Below are positions 25,122-34,509 of a stretch of 64,000 bases of DNA, in pieces. Origin of the DNA: Candidatus Rifleibacteriota bacterium. Its GTDB lineage: Bacteria > Muiribacteriota > Ozemobacteria > Ozemobacterales > Ozemobacteraceae. Location: the NCBI GenBank assembly GCA_015232575.1, contig JADFZL010000004.1, forward strand, positions 348,429 through 412,428, in the 5' to 3' direction. The stretch's first letter is position 1. Every line of letters starts with the position of its first letter. A model generated the notes under the pieces. It did not search any database. It had not been told where the DNA came from and saw only the letters and a program-made list of their open reading frames with translations. The translations under genes and the position numbers were made by a program.

Positions 25122-28033
25122 TCTTTTTCTCTGAGACTGAAAATTTTGATTTCACCGCTTCTTCCACGCACCGAAGATATCTCAACCTGTTCTGAGAAGA
25201 AATTTCCTGATGAGTTTGTGACGACATCCTGCGTTGCCAATATTACCGGAAAGCCCTTTGAGCCGGCTATTTTTTCAAGTCGAGCAGCAACATTTACCGT
25301 GTCACCTATTACTGTAAAATCAAGACGTCGAAGGAATGACCCGATCTTTCCTGCCAGAACTTCCCCATAGGAAATTCCTACACCGAATTTCAAAGGAAAA
25401 AGCTTTGCAAGTTTTCTGTTGCGTGACCATTTGTCCATTTCCATTTTTATCGCAAAAGCTGCAGCCATAGCACGATCAGTTGGTTTTGCTCCTGAAGCTG
25501 CATTCTCACGAAAAATGGCCATTGCCGTATCACCAATAAATTTATCAATTTCGCCGCCATTGCTTTTTACACTTTCCGTACATACTCCAAGAAAACGGCT
25601 CATAATAGACATTGCATTTTCGGGTGAAAGGTTTCTTTCAATAGCAGAAAAACCCCTTAAACCGCAGAACAGAACTGATAGACGCTGTTTTTCCACAGGT
25701 GCTACAGAATCTGATTTTTCCGTATCTTCAAGAAGTTCAGAATTCAAAAAGGATGACATTCTCTGTTTTTCCTGTAACCCTGTAAGCATCTCGTTGAATG
25801 ATCTTCCAAGTTCACCAATCTCGTCCTCAGAATTAATTTCTGCATGTTTCGAATAATCACCTTTGTCAACCTTTTCCACTGCTCCGGTAAACTTGAGAAG
25901 TGGTACAAGATGTGAAGAAGAGAGATAGACAGCGGAAAATAATGCGCCGGTAAAAGCCAGAATAAAAAAACCGAAAGTAGATTTTACACCGTCTGTTACC
26001 GGATTTTTAAAATGCTCCAACGGCAAAAATACACCAAAATTTGTTTCAATCGATTTCAACGGTTTTGCTAATAAAATATAATCCCTGTCATTGACAGTTA
26101 TCCTTCTAAACATCTGCTCGCCTGTTGAATTAACAAGATCGATAATTTTTCGAATTTGTACTTGCATCCCTGGAACATTTGAACTCATATATCCATTTAT
26201 TCCGAAAAAGAAATTTTCAGATTTCACTCCAGTCTCGCTTTCAATGCGTCGAAGAACTTTTTTGACAAACTCTTTTCTCAACTGAGTTATGGTATAAGCT
26301 GTAAAGAGAAATGAATTTTTCTCAATTTGAAAATTGTCTAAAAACTTTGCACAAAATATTCCTGATGAAGATCCAAAACTGAAGGTCTGAAATTTACCAA
26401 TAAATTTATATGCAACAGCTCTCGTGGTATTGCTAAGCATTTCTGACAAACCATCAGACTTTCCCAACTTTTTATACTTTATCTCAGATACAGGAAAATC
26501 TATTTTATTTAGTAATTCATAAACAAGGCTTGAAAAAAAAGTTCTGATTTCATGAGACCGCGCACTAAAATTAGGCGAAAAATGCTTAATACCTACAATT
26601 GATGTAAGATCTTCAATCAGTGGCACTCCATATTTTCTTACGAAAAGTGCATACATTAATCCGCTTGAGTATTCTTTTCTCAGAAAATTAAGTAGTGTTC
26701 TTCTTTCCTTGCCTTTTGCATTAGAAATTTCAATGATAATTTCCTGCATTTGCTTTTCTTTTTTTTGGAATTCCTCAGAAAGCATCTGTTCGAATATCAT
26801 CAGCATATTTTCCAGTGAACTGTTTATTCCTTTTTTCTGGACCTGATATACATTTGTAAGAAAATTCAGCTGGTTGATCAACATCGCAGAAAGCGGCATT
26901 CCTGTCAAAAGTAGAATTCCCAAAATAAATTTGGTCTGAAGTGATCGTACAAGAGTTATTACGCCTAGCCCCTTAAGGGCAGTTATTATAGCCCATATAA
27001 TTCCCAATGGATAAATAAGATCTAATAACAACCCACTTATTGATTCAGCAAAAGAAAGAAAAATATCCGGTTTTGCAACCCCTACAGCAAGCATTACGTC
27101 AGGATCGCTCGTTTTTAGTTGAGCAAGATAGAGTCTTTTTCCAATCTCAAATCTTGATTCTCCATTATTAAGCCTTTCAAGAAGAACAGGCATGAAACCC
27201 GGATTAATTGTCGAATAAATTTCTCCATTCGAAATTCTCATACAGGCAATCTGAATCAATTTATCAGATTTTTTGTCATCCAACTTTTCAAACCGCTCAA
27301 CTGCACGAGCCATTTCCCAGTCCTTTTTCGATCGATCAAGCGGAAGTAGCACAATTAGGCTTCCTTGCATTTCAGCAGATTTCTTTTTACTGAAATGAAA
27401 AAACGAAAAAAGACTCAGATGATTTCTGAAAATGACTTTCTTCAGATGTAACGGTGGTCCTGAGCGCAACATTTCAATGGTTATTATATCACCAAAAAGA
27501 GTCTGGGATGCCTTCTCGGCAATTTTCAGCTCACTTTCTCTTTCAATTTTCTTCTGGGACAAAACGCCGAAGAAACTCTTCCACGCGCGCTTTCCGAGAA
27601 CAGGTATTGTACCATCAGCTTCGGGAATTGGATTTCCATTCTTATCAAACCATATTAAAGTTGAAGATTTCGGAAAAACACTAAAAAAAAGTTTTCTGAA
27701 ACGATCAAGATTTTTTTCCTCAAGTGGATATTTGTTCAGCAGGAATCCAACTCTTTCACGAAAGATTCGCAGCTTGCGTTCTGTAATGCGTAATACATCA
27801 AGATTTTGATCCAGAGAATTCAGGATTTCCCCTGCCTTTTCTTCCTGAATCTGTATTCTTGCATTTTTAAGAGAAGCATTCAGTTCTATCAGGAGGCTTT
27901 TAAAAAGCCATGCCGGAATGACGAAAGTTACAGAAAAGAAAAACAGCCAGAGAAAAAACATTCGAACATACTTTCCCTGAGCCAATTCCATAAATCCCAT
28001 TTTAAACGTATCAACCTTAGAGTTATTCAGCAT
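25118..28033 (-). CDS. membrane class III nucleotide cyclase A (first metal Asp lost, Asn/Arg kept)
   Basis: 971 residues with the same layout as its downstream neighbour: N-terminal membrane helix (about 25-45), extracytoplasmic domain, paired membrane helices near 345-395, a second extracytoplasmic domain, a helix near 690-715, HAMP ('DKGDYSKHAEINSEDEIGEL') and a C-terminal cyclase domain (~780-965). The first metal-binding Asp is replaced by Gly791 ('LFCGLRGFS', codon GGT at 25661-25663). Asp835 and Lys831 ('DKFIGD') remain. Asn914 and Arg918 are intact in 'GDTVNVAARLE', and Thr907 sits at the purine site. Alone it should lack one metal site. The cyclase encoded next has the opposite defects. 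First gene of the operon; the start has no strong ribosome site, and ATGs at residues 12 and 15 are alternatives. Confidence 0.9.
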   Translation of the reverse strand: MLNNSKVDTFKMGFMELAQGKYVRMFFLWLFFFSVTFVIPAWLFKSLLIELNASLKNARIQIQEEKAGEILNSLDQNLDVLRITERKLRIFRERVGFLLNKYPLEEKNLDRFRKLFFSVFPKSSTLIWFDKNGNPIPEADGTIPVLGKRAWKSFFGVLSQKKIERESELKIAEKASQTLFGDIITIEMLRSGPPLHLKKVIFRNHLSLFSFFHFSKKKSAEMQGSLIVLLPLDRSKKDWEMARAVERFEKLDDKKSDKLIQIACMRISNGEIYSTINPGFMPVLLERLNNGESRFEIGKRLYLAQLKTSDPDVMLAVGVAKPDIFLSFAESISGLLLDLIYPLGIIWAIITALKGLGVITLVRSLQTKFILGILLLTGMPLSAMLINQLNFLTNVYQVQKKGINSSLENMLMIFEQMLSEEFQKKEKQMQEIIIEISNAKGKERRTLLNFLRKEYSSGLMYALFVRKYGVPLIEDLTSIVGIKHFSPNFSARSHEIRTFFSSLVYELLNKIDFPVSEIKYKKLGKSDGLSEMLSNTTRAVAYKFIGKFQTFSFGSSSGIFCAKFLDNFQIEKNSFLFTAYTITQLRKEFVKKVLRRIESETGVKSENFFFGINGYMSSNVPGMQVQIRKIIDLVNSTGEQMFRRITVNDRDYILLAKPLKSIETNFGVFLPLEHFKNPVTDGVKSTFGFFILAFTGALFSAVYLSSSHLVPLLKFTGAVEKVDKGDYSKHAEINSEDEIGELGRSFNEMLTGLQEKQRMSSFLNSELLEDTEKSDSVAPVEKQRLSVLFCGLRGFSAIERNLSPENAMSIMSRFLGVCTESVKSNGGEIDKFIGDTAMAIFRENAASGAKPTDRAMAAAFAIKMEMDKWSRNRKLAKLFPLKFGVGISYGEVLAGKIGSFLRRLDFTVIGDTVNVAARLEKIAGSKGFPVILATQDVVTNSSGNFFSEQVEISSVRGRSGEIKIFSLREKE

Positions 28034-28494
28034 AGACCAATCTTATGAATTATGCAAAAATTCAAATTACAATTTTCCCGATTTCATAACTGACATAGTA
28101 TGATTAATTTCATAATACTGTCAACCTGACTGCAATTATCCATCAGATTTGAAAAAAAGTTATGACATAATGTTATATCAACGCTCGTAGAAAAAGTCCA
28201 AATTTTTTCAATAAAAATAAGCCTTTTGGCATAACCCATCAATGCGCCCTTATTTACAAAGACATTTTATAATTTCTAATCTTGCAGGCACCACGTCTAC
28301 GATCTGCCCTGAAATATTGAGAAGATACATAATTTCTTACAATATAAGCAATATATAAAAACTGTACTTTTTCAGAAAAGAATCAACAGATTGAAACTTT
28401 TTTACGTTTATAATAGAACAGAATTCTATTGTGCAAGTCATTTTTTGGCAGCGAATTGCGTTCTGAAAATTAGTTTCTTTATCTGGAGGCACTC
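28034..28494. other. 461-nt divergent intergenic region
   Basis: AT-rich region between the cyclase operon (minus) and the M4-like peptidase gene (plus). It must hold both promoters, but no single -35/-10 pair stands out. No gene, repeat family member or palindrome of note was seen. TCTGGAGG at 28482-28489 is the ribosome site of the plus-strand gene. Confidence 0.4.
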
Positions 28495-30105
28495 GTGAAA
28501 AAAGTTTTATTTAAGGGAATGATTTTTTCTGTAATCTTTTTAGTTACTTTTTTAACCACATCTTTTTCTGCTCAGCCATCTGAAGAGCTCATAATATCCA
28601 TAATTCAGGATTCCGTTCTTTCAGGAAATGTTGAAGAAGTAAGTTTTTCTGATGATGGCAGATCGATAAGAAGCATCCGTGGAGAGCTGTCGGAATCCTT
28701 CAGAGGCAATCTGGCAGATGCAGGGCGGGCTTATATTCTTAATCATAAAAGGCTGCTGGGAATTCCTTCCGATTTCACTTCTGAATCTCTTGTCGTTGTA
28801 AGAAATGATGAAGTAGACGGAGTTACACATTTGTCTTTCGGTTTTGAAATTGAGGGACTTAAAATATATCAGAATCAGATTGATTTACACATCAGCCGTG
28901 ATGGAAAAATCCGTTTTCTAACAGGTTCTTTCCCCGCATTTAATGAAACTGTAAATCGTTCAAACATTTCAGATAAAGAAGCTCTTCGAATTGCACAGAA
29001 TGCAATCGGAATCAAGAGAAATAAAGACACAGGAACTGTCACGAAGTATTTTGCTGTTCATAATGAAAAACTTGTTCCGGCACTTCTCGTAAGCGTCTCA
29101 GCACTTGAGCCGCTTGGTGACTACAATGTTCTCATCAATGGCAATGAAGGGACTGTTATTGACATTGAGAACGAAATGAAATTTTTCAACGGCGGAACCG
29201 GCAAAGGTTCTGTATATACTATTCATCCGCATAAAAGTTCAGTTACTGTTGAGCCGCTTCCTCACATGATCGACGGAACACTCAAAGGAAAATATGTTGA
29301 AGTTCTGAATGAAGATTTCCCTGCAGCGTCAAGCACTGATGGAACATTCATCTATGACCCGGAAGACACACATTTCGACGAAGTCAATGTCTATTATCAC
29401 ATTAACCGCATTCACGATTTCTTTTCTAAATATGGTTTTACAAAACTTGACCGTCCTCTTAAAGCAATGGTTCACAACGAAACCAAGTATGATTCAGCTT
29501 TCTACAGTCCGAAACACGATATTATCTGTTTCGGTGACGGAAATCGCTGCAATGACTTTGCTAAGGAAGATTCAGTAATTTACCACGAATATGCCCATGC
29601 AGTACTTCAGCACATAATTGTGCTTACTTACAAGCGTGAATCCGGAGCACTGAATGAAGGACAAGCTGATTATTTCGCGTGTTCTTTTACTGATGATGCA
29701 AAAATCGGTGAATATGTTGAATCTAAGACTTATTCAAGCTGTATTAGGAACATAGATAATCAGACACATTATCCCGAAGCGACTTACGGTGATGTTCACG
29801 TAATGAGCCTGGTCTGGAGCGCAAGTCTCTGGGATATCAGAAAAGCACTTGGTGCTGAAATCACCGACAAACTGGTTTTTAAAAGCCATTATTATCTGAA
29901 ATCTCCCGATTGCAAATTTTTTGAAGGATATCAAGCTCTTCTGGCTGCCGATAAAGACCTTTTCGGTGGCGCAAACAAATCGCTTATCAGACAGATATTT
30001 ATTAAACGCGGCATTGCAGACGAGTCATCAAACTACAACGTCCTTGATATGAACAAACTTTCACAAATTCAAAAGTTTTATCAAGTTCACAGCGAAATTA
30101 AATAA
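28495..30105 (+). CDS. secreted thermolysin-like (M4/M36) metallopeptidase
   Basis: 536 residues from a GTG start with TGGAGG about 6 nt upstream. A signal peptide ends near residue 25 (TTSFSA/Q). The FTP/PepSY-type propeptide (about 30-230) is followed by the catalytic domain with zinc motif HEYAH: His364, Glu365 and His368, and the third ligand Glu388 in 'GALNEGQADYFA', the gluzincin arrangement. The enzyme should be exported as a zymogen and degrade extracellular protein. The family choice between M4 and M36 is left open: the propeptide suits both, and 'HEYAHAV' is intermediate. Single gene with a strong terminator behind it. Confidence 0.88.
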   Translation: MKKVLFKGMIFSVIFLVTFLTTSFSAQPSEELIISIIQDSVLSGNVEEVSFSDDGRSIRSIRGELSESFRGNLADAGRAYILNHKRLLGIPSDFTSESLVVVRNDEVDGVTHLSFGFEIEGLKIYQNQIDLHISRDGKIRFLTGSFPAFNETVNRSNISDKEALRIAQNAIGIKRNKDTGTVTKYFAVHNEKLVPALLVSVSALEPLGDYNVLINGNEGTVIDIENEMKFFNGGTGKGSVYTIHPHKSSVTVEPLPHMIDGTLKGKYVEVLNEDFPAASSTDGTFIYDPEDTHFDEVNVYYHINRIHDFFSKYGFTKLDRPLKAMVHNETKYDSAFYSPKHDIICFGDGNRCNDFAKEDSVIYHEYAHAVLQHIIVLTYKRESGALNEGQADYFACSFTDDAKIGEYVESKTYSSCIRNIDNQTHYPEATYGDVHVMSLVWSASLWDIRKALGAEITDKLVFKSHYYLKSPDCKFFEGYQALLAADKDLFGGANKSLIRQIFIKRGIADESSNYNVLDMNKLSQIQKFYQVHSEIK

Positions 30106-30127
30106 CTAAGTATATTTTCTCTCCTTA

Positions 30128-30153
30128 CTGCCGATGTCGGCAGTTTTTTTTTT
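30128..30153 (+). terminator. Rho-independent terminator after M4-like gene
   Basis: CTGCCG (30128-30133) and CGGCAG (30138-30143) with a 4-nt loop, followed directly by ten T residues, 23 nt past the stop codon. Confidence 0.92.
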
Positions 30154-30501
30154 CTTCAGTTGCCTCGTCTCAGCTCAGCAGAAGGATTATGTAACTTTTC
30201 ACCAGCTGAGCGAAGTCGAAACCGCTGCTTTAGAATTCTGCATTTATCAGTCTTCTGTGAATGTGCCTGATTGTACTGCATAAGCAATTCACTATTGATA
30301 ATATGAATTGCTTATGCTATAAAATTTATAGGGAACTTTATCGAATGAACTTATGTCTATTATTAAAATAGCAGATAATATAACTTGTTGGTGGTGTCCT
30401 ACGATAAATTTTGGGGTTTTCCTCTGATTAATATGTGTTTAGGGGCTTTCTCTTCATATTATCTGTAAACTGTCCATCGTATAGCACAGGAGAATCAATA
30501 A
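30154..30501. other. 348-nt intergenic region with 14-bp inverted repeat
   Basis: No gene seen. A perfect inverted repeat, GCATAAGCAATTCA (30278-30291) and TGAATTGCTTATGC (30304-30317), forms a 14-bp stem with a 12-nt loop and no T tail. CTGAGCGAAGTCGAAACC at about 30205-30222 looks like debris of a dispersed palindromic repeat. AGGAG at 30489-30493 serves the next gene. Confidence 0.55.
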
Positions 30502-31716
30502 ATGAGGTTTTATTTGTACATACTCTTTTTGTTTATGACTTGCAGTTTCTGTTGTATGGCTGCAGACAGCAATCCTTTTGATGATATTGAAATCTCATCA
30601 TCCACTGTCAAGTCCAACTTTTCCAAAAAAGGAAGTGTTGATTTTCTAAAAAAAGAAATTCTGACACAATTTTCTGCTGGTGAAAACGAAGGGTCTGACA
30701 AACCGTATTTCAGACAATCTTTTGGTTTTGAATATTTAAAACGTTTCAGCAATGATGTTTCAACTGTATCCTCTTTTAATATGCAGGGGCGGCTTGTTTA
30801 CAGGAAAAACTTCATTCAGACCCCATCTGACATGGAAGGCCAGAATCGGGAAGACCTGTTTTTCGAGTATCATAATGCCTATCTTGATCTTTTTAATGCG
30901 TTAGATTCATTCCAGAATGAAAATTCCCGGAAGAAGAATCTCGGGCGCTTCAATGCACGAATTGGACGGTTCTACCTTCCATTCGGACTCAATCTTCAGA
31001 CAGACACGCACGCGACTCTCATGCAGTTATCAAATGATCAGAACTTTGGTTTTGAAAGAGACTGGTATGGCGGTTTCTGGGGAAAGGTCAGCCCCAGTTT
31101 CAATTACGATCTCTATTACATGCTTGGTTCCGGTTATGAGCCGATATCGCATGATCAGAGAGGTCTTATTGGCAGCAGAGTGAGCCTTTCGAACCGCTAT
31201 CTATTTGAAAATGGTATTGAGGGCGGCTTGTCAATCCTTTCCGGAGAACGCATATCAAAACATGCAGTTATGCGAAGTCCGGGAGTCTCAATGAGAGCAA
31301 AAAAAGACGTCGTCGAAACACTTCGTTATGGTGCAGATTTTCGTCTTACTAAAAGCGTAATTAATGGAACTGTTACTTATACGACGGAATTGAGTACAGG
31401 CAAAGATGAGGAAGATGATATTTTCACACAATTGTACCAGTTGGACTATCTGAAAAATTCGCGGCGCTGGGGATGCAGCCTTCAATATCGACGATTTGAA
31501 CAGGATATCAATTTAATGACCGGTGTAATGATGCCCGAGAATATGAATTACGGAAAAGCAGATTCCTCTCTTATTGCCGAGTATTCGCGCTATTTCAGAT
31601 ATTCTCCGGGCAATGACAATCTTCACTGGGTAAAATTCAATGTCGAAAAACATCTTGAAAGAGTCATGGATAAAAAGAATACCATATTTTCAATTCAGTA
31701 TTACAGATACTGGTGA
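30502..31716 (+). CDS. predicted outer membrane beta-barrel protein
   Basis: 404 residues with a signal peptide (cleavage near CCMAA/DSN). The mature part is rich in alternating amphipathic strands, for example 'GRFNARIGRFYLPFGLN', 'NRYLFENGIEGGLSILSG' and 'RRWGCSLQYRRFEQDINL', and ends in aromatic residue Trp ('IQYYRYW'), as expected for beta-barrels inserted by BAM. The RIGRFYLPFG segment resembles porin-like proteins that sample nutrient-binding strands, but no substrate can be named. AGGAG lies 8 nt upstream of the ATG. It precedes an FMN-binding-like protein and an ABC system on the same strand and may belong to the same export or uptake route. Confidence 0.72.
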   Translation: MRFYLYILFLFMTCSFCCMAADSNPFDDIEISSSTVKSNFSKKGSVDFLKKEILTQFSAGENEGSDKPYFRQSFGFEYLKRFSNDVSTVSSFNMQGRLVYRKNFIQTPSDMEGQNREDLFFEYHNAYLDLFNALDSFQNENSRKKNLGRFNARIGRFYLPFGLNLQTDTHATLMQLSNDQNFGFERDWYGGFWGKVSPSFNYDLYYMLGSGYEPISHDQRGLIGSRVSLSNRYLFENGIEGGLSILSGERISKHAVMRSPGVSMRAKKDVVETLRYGADFRLTKSVINGTVTYTTELSTGKDEEDDIFTQLYQLDYLKNSRRWGCSLQYRRFEQDINLMTGVMMPENMNYGKADSSLIAEYSRYFRYSPGNDNLHWVKFNVEKHLERVMDKKNTIFSIQYYRYW

Positions 31717-31728
31717 TTACACCGAATA

Positions 31729-31776
31729 TTTGCTTATGATCCCAATTCTGAACAGCAAAATGAGATCATAAGCAAA
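31729..31776 (+). terminator. 13-bp inverted repeat after barrel gene
   Basis: TTTGCTTATGATC (31729-31741) and GATCATAAGCAAA (31764-31776) form a perfect 13-bp stem with a 22-nt loop, 13 nt after the stop. It lacks a T run, so termination is likely but not certain. Confidence 0.5.
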
Positions 31777-31896
31777 TAAAGTGAAAGTTGGGGTTCTGTG
31801 CCTTATTAATGGGTTTGTGAGGTTCTGAGAGTTTATACATTAGTGGATTGCAAATTTAGGCATCATTACAAAAATTCACTTCTCAAAGGAGAAACA

Positions 31897-32595
31897 ATGT
31901 TAAGGAAAATGTACAACGCGCTTCTGTTGCTTTTTTTCGTTCTCGCCGTTCCATCTCAACTTCTTGCAGCGATTGGATGCACGTTGAATAACCCCGCACA
32001 GGACCTCAAATATCTTTTCCCGGATGTAACATCTTTCAAGGAAGAAATTAAAGAATTCCGCCACCTTTCTGATGGAAAAAATCTCTATGAAAACCTCAAA
32101 GTTCGCCTGGGAAGCGATCTAGACCCCGTGTATGAATCCTTTGACACGCCCTACACAGTATATTCTGTTTTTAAGAATAAAGAACTCATTGGACTTGTAC
32201 ATGGAGTTAACATTCCCGGACAGGGCGGTGTTATTCAGGTTTTTCTTTCAATTAGCCCATCCACAGGAGAGATAGTCAAATTCTTTTTCCAGCGTCTTGA
32301 AAGCTCCGAAGCGGGAAAACTTAAAAATAAAAATTTCCGTGAAATGTTTCACGGACTTACTCTTGCTGATTTTTACAAACATGATTATTTTGTTTCAGCC
32401 GAACCGGAAAACGATAACGACAAAATCGGAAATATAATTAAAAAGCAGTCCTCTGGTGGAAAAGATTTTTCTTCAACAATTCGTGGAATAAGAAAAAATC
32501 TGATTCTTCTTGATATATTTGTCTTTGAACGCAAGTTTGAAGTCTTTTTTCAACGAACCCAGGATTTGCTGAAAAAAAGCTCTGAGAAGAAATAA
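31897..32595 (+). CDS. secreted FMN-binding-domain-like protein
   Basis: 232 residues from the ATG at 31897, preceded by AAAGGAG 6 nt upstream; a longer frame from 31843 lacks one. A signal peptide ends near residue 25 (QLLAA/IGC). The core 'YTVYSVFKNKELIGLVHGVN', 'GQGGVIQVFLSIS' and 'GEIVKFFFQRLESSEAGKL' follows the strand pattern of the FMN_bind fold of RnfG/NqrC/NosR. The SGAT-type Thr used for covalent flavin attachment is not seen, so flavin binding is uncertain. It is periplasmic or membrane-facing and lies upstream of an OB-fold protein and an ABC transporter. No firm function. Confidence 0.55.
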   Translation: MLRKMYNALLLLFFVLAVPSQLLAAIGCTLNNPAQDLKYLFPDVTSFKEEIKEFRHLSDGKNLYENLKVRLGSDLDPVYESFDTPYTVYSVFKNKELIGLVHGVNIPGQGGVIQVFLSISPSTGEIVKFFFQRLESSEAGKLKNKNFREMFHGLTLADFYKHDYFVSAEPENDNDKIGNIIKKQSSGGKDFSSTIRGIRKNLILLDIFVFERKFEVFFQRTQDLLKKSSEKK

Positions 32596-32691
32596 CACTC
32601 TACGAAAAGTATATACTTAATAAACAGTGGAAAGAAAAAGTGCTTTAACCTGGAAACCAGGTCTATATGCAAAAAAAAGGGTTGTTTGGAA

Positions 32692-32745
32692 TGTCGTCTC
32701 GACGTGGAAGATACCTGGTTTCTCACTTCGGTCGAAATGACGACA
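32692..32745. repeat. dispersed palindromic repeat, copy 3
   Basis: TGTCGTCTCGACGTGGAAG...CACTTCGGTCGAAATGACGACA: imperfect palindrome sharing TTCGGTCGAAATGA with copies at 8198, 20795 and 44226. It is preceded by a small ACCTGG/CCAGGT hairpin (32649-32661). It fills most of the gap between the FMN-like and OB-fold genes. Confidence 0.65.
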
Positions 32746-32860
32746 GAATAGCGAGCAGTCGCCACAAAAAATTAGCAGTTACCATTTTTTCAAGAAAACT
32801 GACCGGTCATTATCAAACAATGTCGAATGTCATTGAAAAATTTTAGGAGGTATTAAATTT

Positions 32861-33244
32861 ATGAAAATAATAATATCGTTGTGTATCAGTATTCTTATTG
32901 CCGGTGGATTGTATTTTTACAGCATGCAGAAAAATGCTTCGTTCAGGCATTACGGTTCTGATTTTGTAAAACAGTCTCAGACACCGTTGAAAGATATTCT
33001 GGCAAATCCGGCGGCTTTTGCTTCAGAAACAATTCAGGTCAGCGGAACAATTGAACGACAGTGTCCCAGTTCCGGATGCTGGTTTTTCATAAAAGATGAA
33101 AGCGGCAACCAGTTGAGAGTTGAATTGGGACATCTCGGAATGAAATTTCCTCAGTCAAAAGGTAAAACAGCTGTTGTAGAAGGTCGTGTTCTTCCGTCTG
33201 CAAAATCTCTTGAACTTGTTGGAAATAATGTTGAATTCCGCTAG
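32861..33244 (+). CDS. exported OB-fold protein with CPxxGCW motif
   Basis: 127 residues. One N-terminal membrane helix or signal (about 3-21) is followed by a beta-rich OB-fold-like domain: 'ASETIQVSGTIERQCPSSGC' then 'WFFIKDESGNQLRVELGHLG' and 'GKTAVVEGRVLP'. The paired Cys in CPSSGCW recalls small OB-fold proteins of the DUF4920 type, where they may bind metal or form a disulfide. AGGAGG lies 9 nt before the ATG. It is 18 nt upstream of the ABC permease gene and should act with it outside the cytoplasmic membrane. Exact role unknown. Confidence 0.65.
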   Translation: MKIIISLCISILIAGGLYFYSMQKNASFRHYGSDFVKQSQTPLKDILANPAAFASETIQVSGTIERQCPSSGCWFFIKDESGNQLRVELGHLGMKFPQSKGKTAVVEGRVLPSAKSLELVGNNVEFR

Positions 33245-33262
33245 AAACAAAGAAAATAAATC

Positions 33263-34507
33263 ATGACAATTACTTCATTAGCCAGCAAAAACCTCTTTCG
33301 AAGGCCTATTCGCACCGGACTGACAGTCCTGGGTATTGCCCTTGCAGTGGCAGTTGCAGTGAGCTTAACCGGTTTCAATGTCGGATATCGCAAATCAATC
33401 GATACCAGCATAGACAAACTTGGTTTTCAGATAATGATAATGGCCAAGGGTTGTCCGTATGAAGCAGCAACGATGATGCTCAAGGGTGGAACAGGGCTTT
33501 TATATCTTCCGGCTTCGACATACGATGAAGTTAGAAATGACCAGGATGTTGCTGCAATAACGCCTATTTTCATTGGAATTGCCCAGAAAGAAGCTTCCGG
33601 AATCAGAGATGATTCGGGGTCAGCATTTTCTATAATAAGCGGAGTCGAAAAAGACAGCTTTATGACAATGAAACCCTGGCTTTCTTTTACAGAAGGAACC
33701 GGTTATTCGGGCGGAAAATGGTTCGACCAGAATTCCACTGATGAAATTGTAATGGGATATGAAGTTGCTGAGTATGAACAGAGAAAAGTCGGAGACAAAT
33801 ATTTGATTTCTGTAACGCCACAGGGCAAAACAGAGGCTGTTCTGCATGAATTCAAAGTTGTCGGAATTCTGGACCGTACCGGAACACAGGATGACGGTAC
33901 AATATTCATGCCAATGAAGCACGCAAGAACCATTTTTAACAGGCCCAGCGAGCTGACAATCGTCGGCTTGAAGCTGAAAGAATTTTCCGGATACAATCTC
34001 AGAGCCTTTGAACAGCGTTGGGCTAAATTGCCGGAAGTTCAGGTTGTTGGACTGCAGCAGGTGAAAACAACGCTTGTCAGCCTTGTAGAAACAGCCCAGA
34101 CTATGATTGCAGCAGTTGCGATCATTGCAATAATTGTTGCTGTAATTGGTGTAATTAACTCAATTCTGATGAGTGTTTTCGAGCGAACAGGTGAAATCGG
34201 TATTATGAAAGCAATCGGCGCAGGCAGAAGCCAGATTTTTTCCATAATCTGGATCGAAACCATGATCTTATGCCTCTCAGGCGGAATTGTGGGCATTATA
34301 ATCGCGTGGGCGGGTGCGGGAATGGTCGAACTTGCGATAAGATCACTTATTGATACCGGTACAAAAGGAAAAATGGTCACCATAACTTCCGGCATCATTT
34401 TTTATGCGCTTGCAGGTTCAGCAGTAACCGGGTGTTTCGCCGGATTATTTCCGGCATGGAGAGCGGCATCTATGAGGCCAGTAGAAGCAATAAGAGAAGG
34501 TGAATAA
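33263..34507 (+). CDS. FtsX/MacB-type ABC transporter permease
   Basis: 414 residues. An N-terminal membrane helix ('TVLGIALAVAVAVSLTGF') is followed by a ~230-residue MacB periplasmic core domain and three C-terminal membrane helices of the FtsX domain: 'AAVAIIAIIVAVIGVINSIL', 'ILCLSGGIVGIIIAWAGAGM' and 'IIFYALAGSAVTGCFAGLFP', with 'ERTGEIGIMKAIGA' between. Such type VII ABC proteins use ATP for mechanical work across the periplasm, such as lipoprotein release or peptide export, rather than for classic uptake. Paired with the ATPase encoded 2 nt downstream. Substrate unknown. Confidence 0.88.
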   Translation: MTITSLASKNLFRRPIRTGLTVLGIALAVAVAVSLTGFNVGYRKSIDTSIDKLGFQIMIMAKGCPYEAATMMLKGGTGLLYLPASTYDEVRNDQDVAAITPIFIGIAQKEASGIRDDSGSAFSIISGVEKDSFMTMKPWLSFTEGTGYSGGKWFDQNSTDEIVMGYEVAEYEQRKVGDKYLISVTPQGKTEAVLHEFKVVGILDRTGTQDDGTIFMPMKHARTIFNRPSELTIVGLKLKEFSGYNLRAFEQRWAKLPEVQVVGLQQVKTTLVSLVETAQTMIAAVAIIAIIVAVIGVINSILMSVFERTGEIGIMKAIGAGRSQIFSIIWIETMILCLSGGIVGIIIAWAGAGMVELAIRSLIDTGTKGKMVTITSGIIFYALAGSAVTGCFAGLFPAWRAASMRPVEAIREGE

Positions 34508-34509
34508 TT

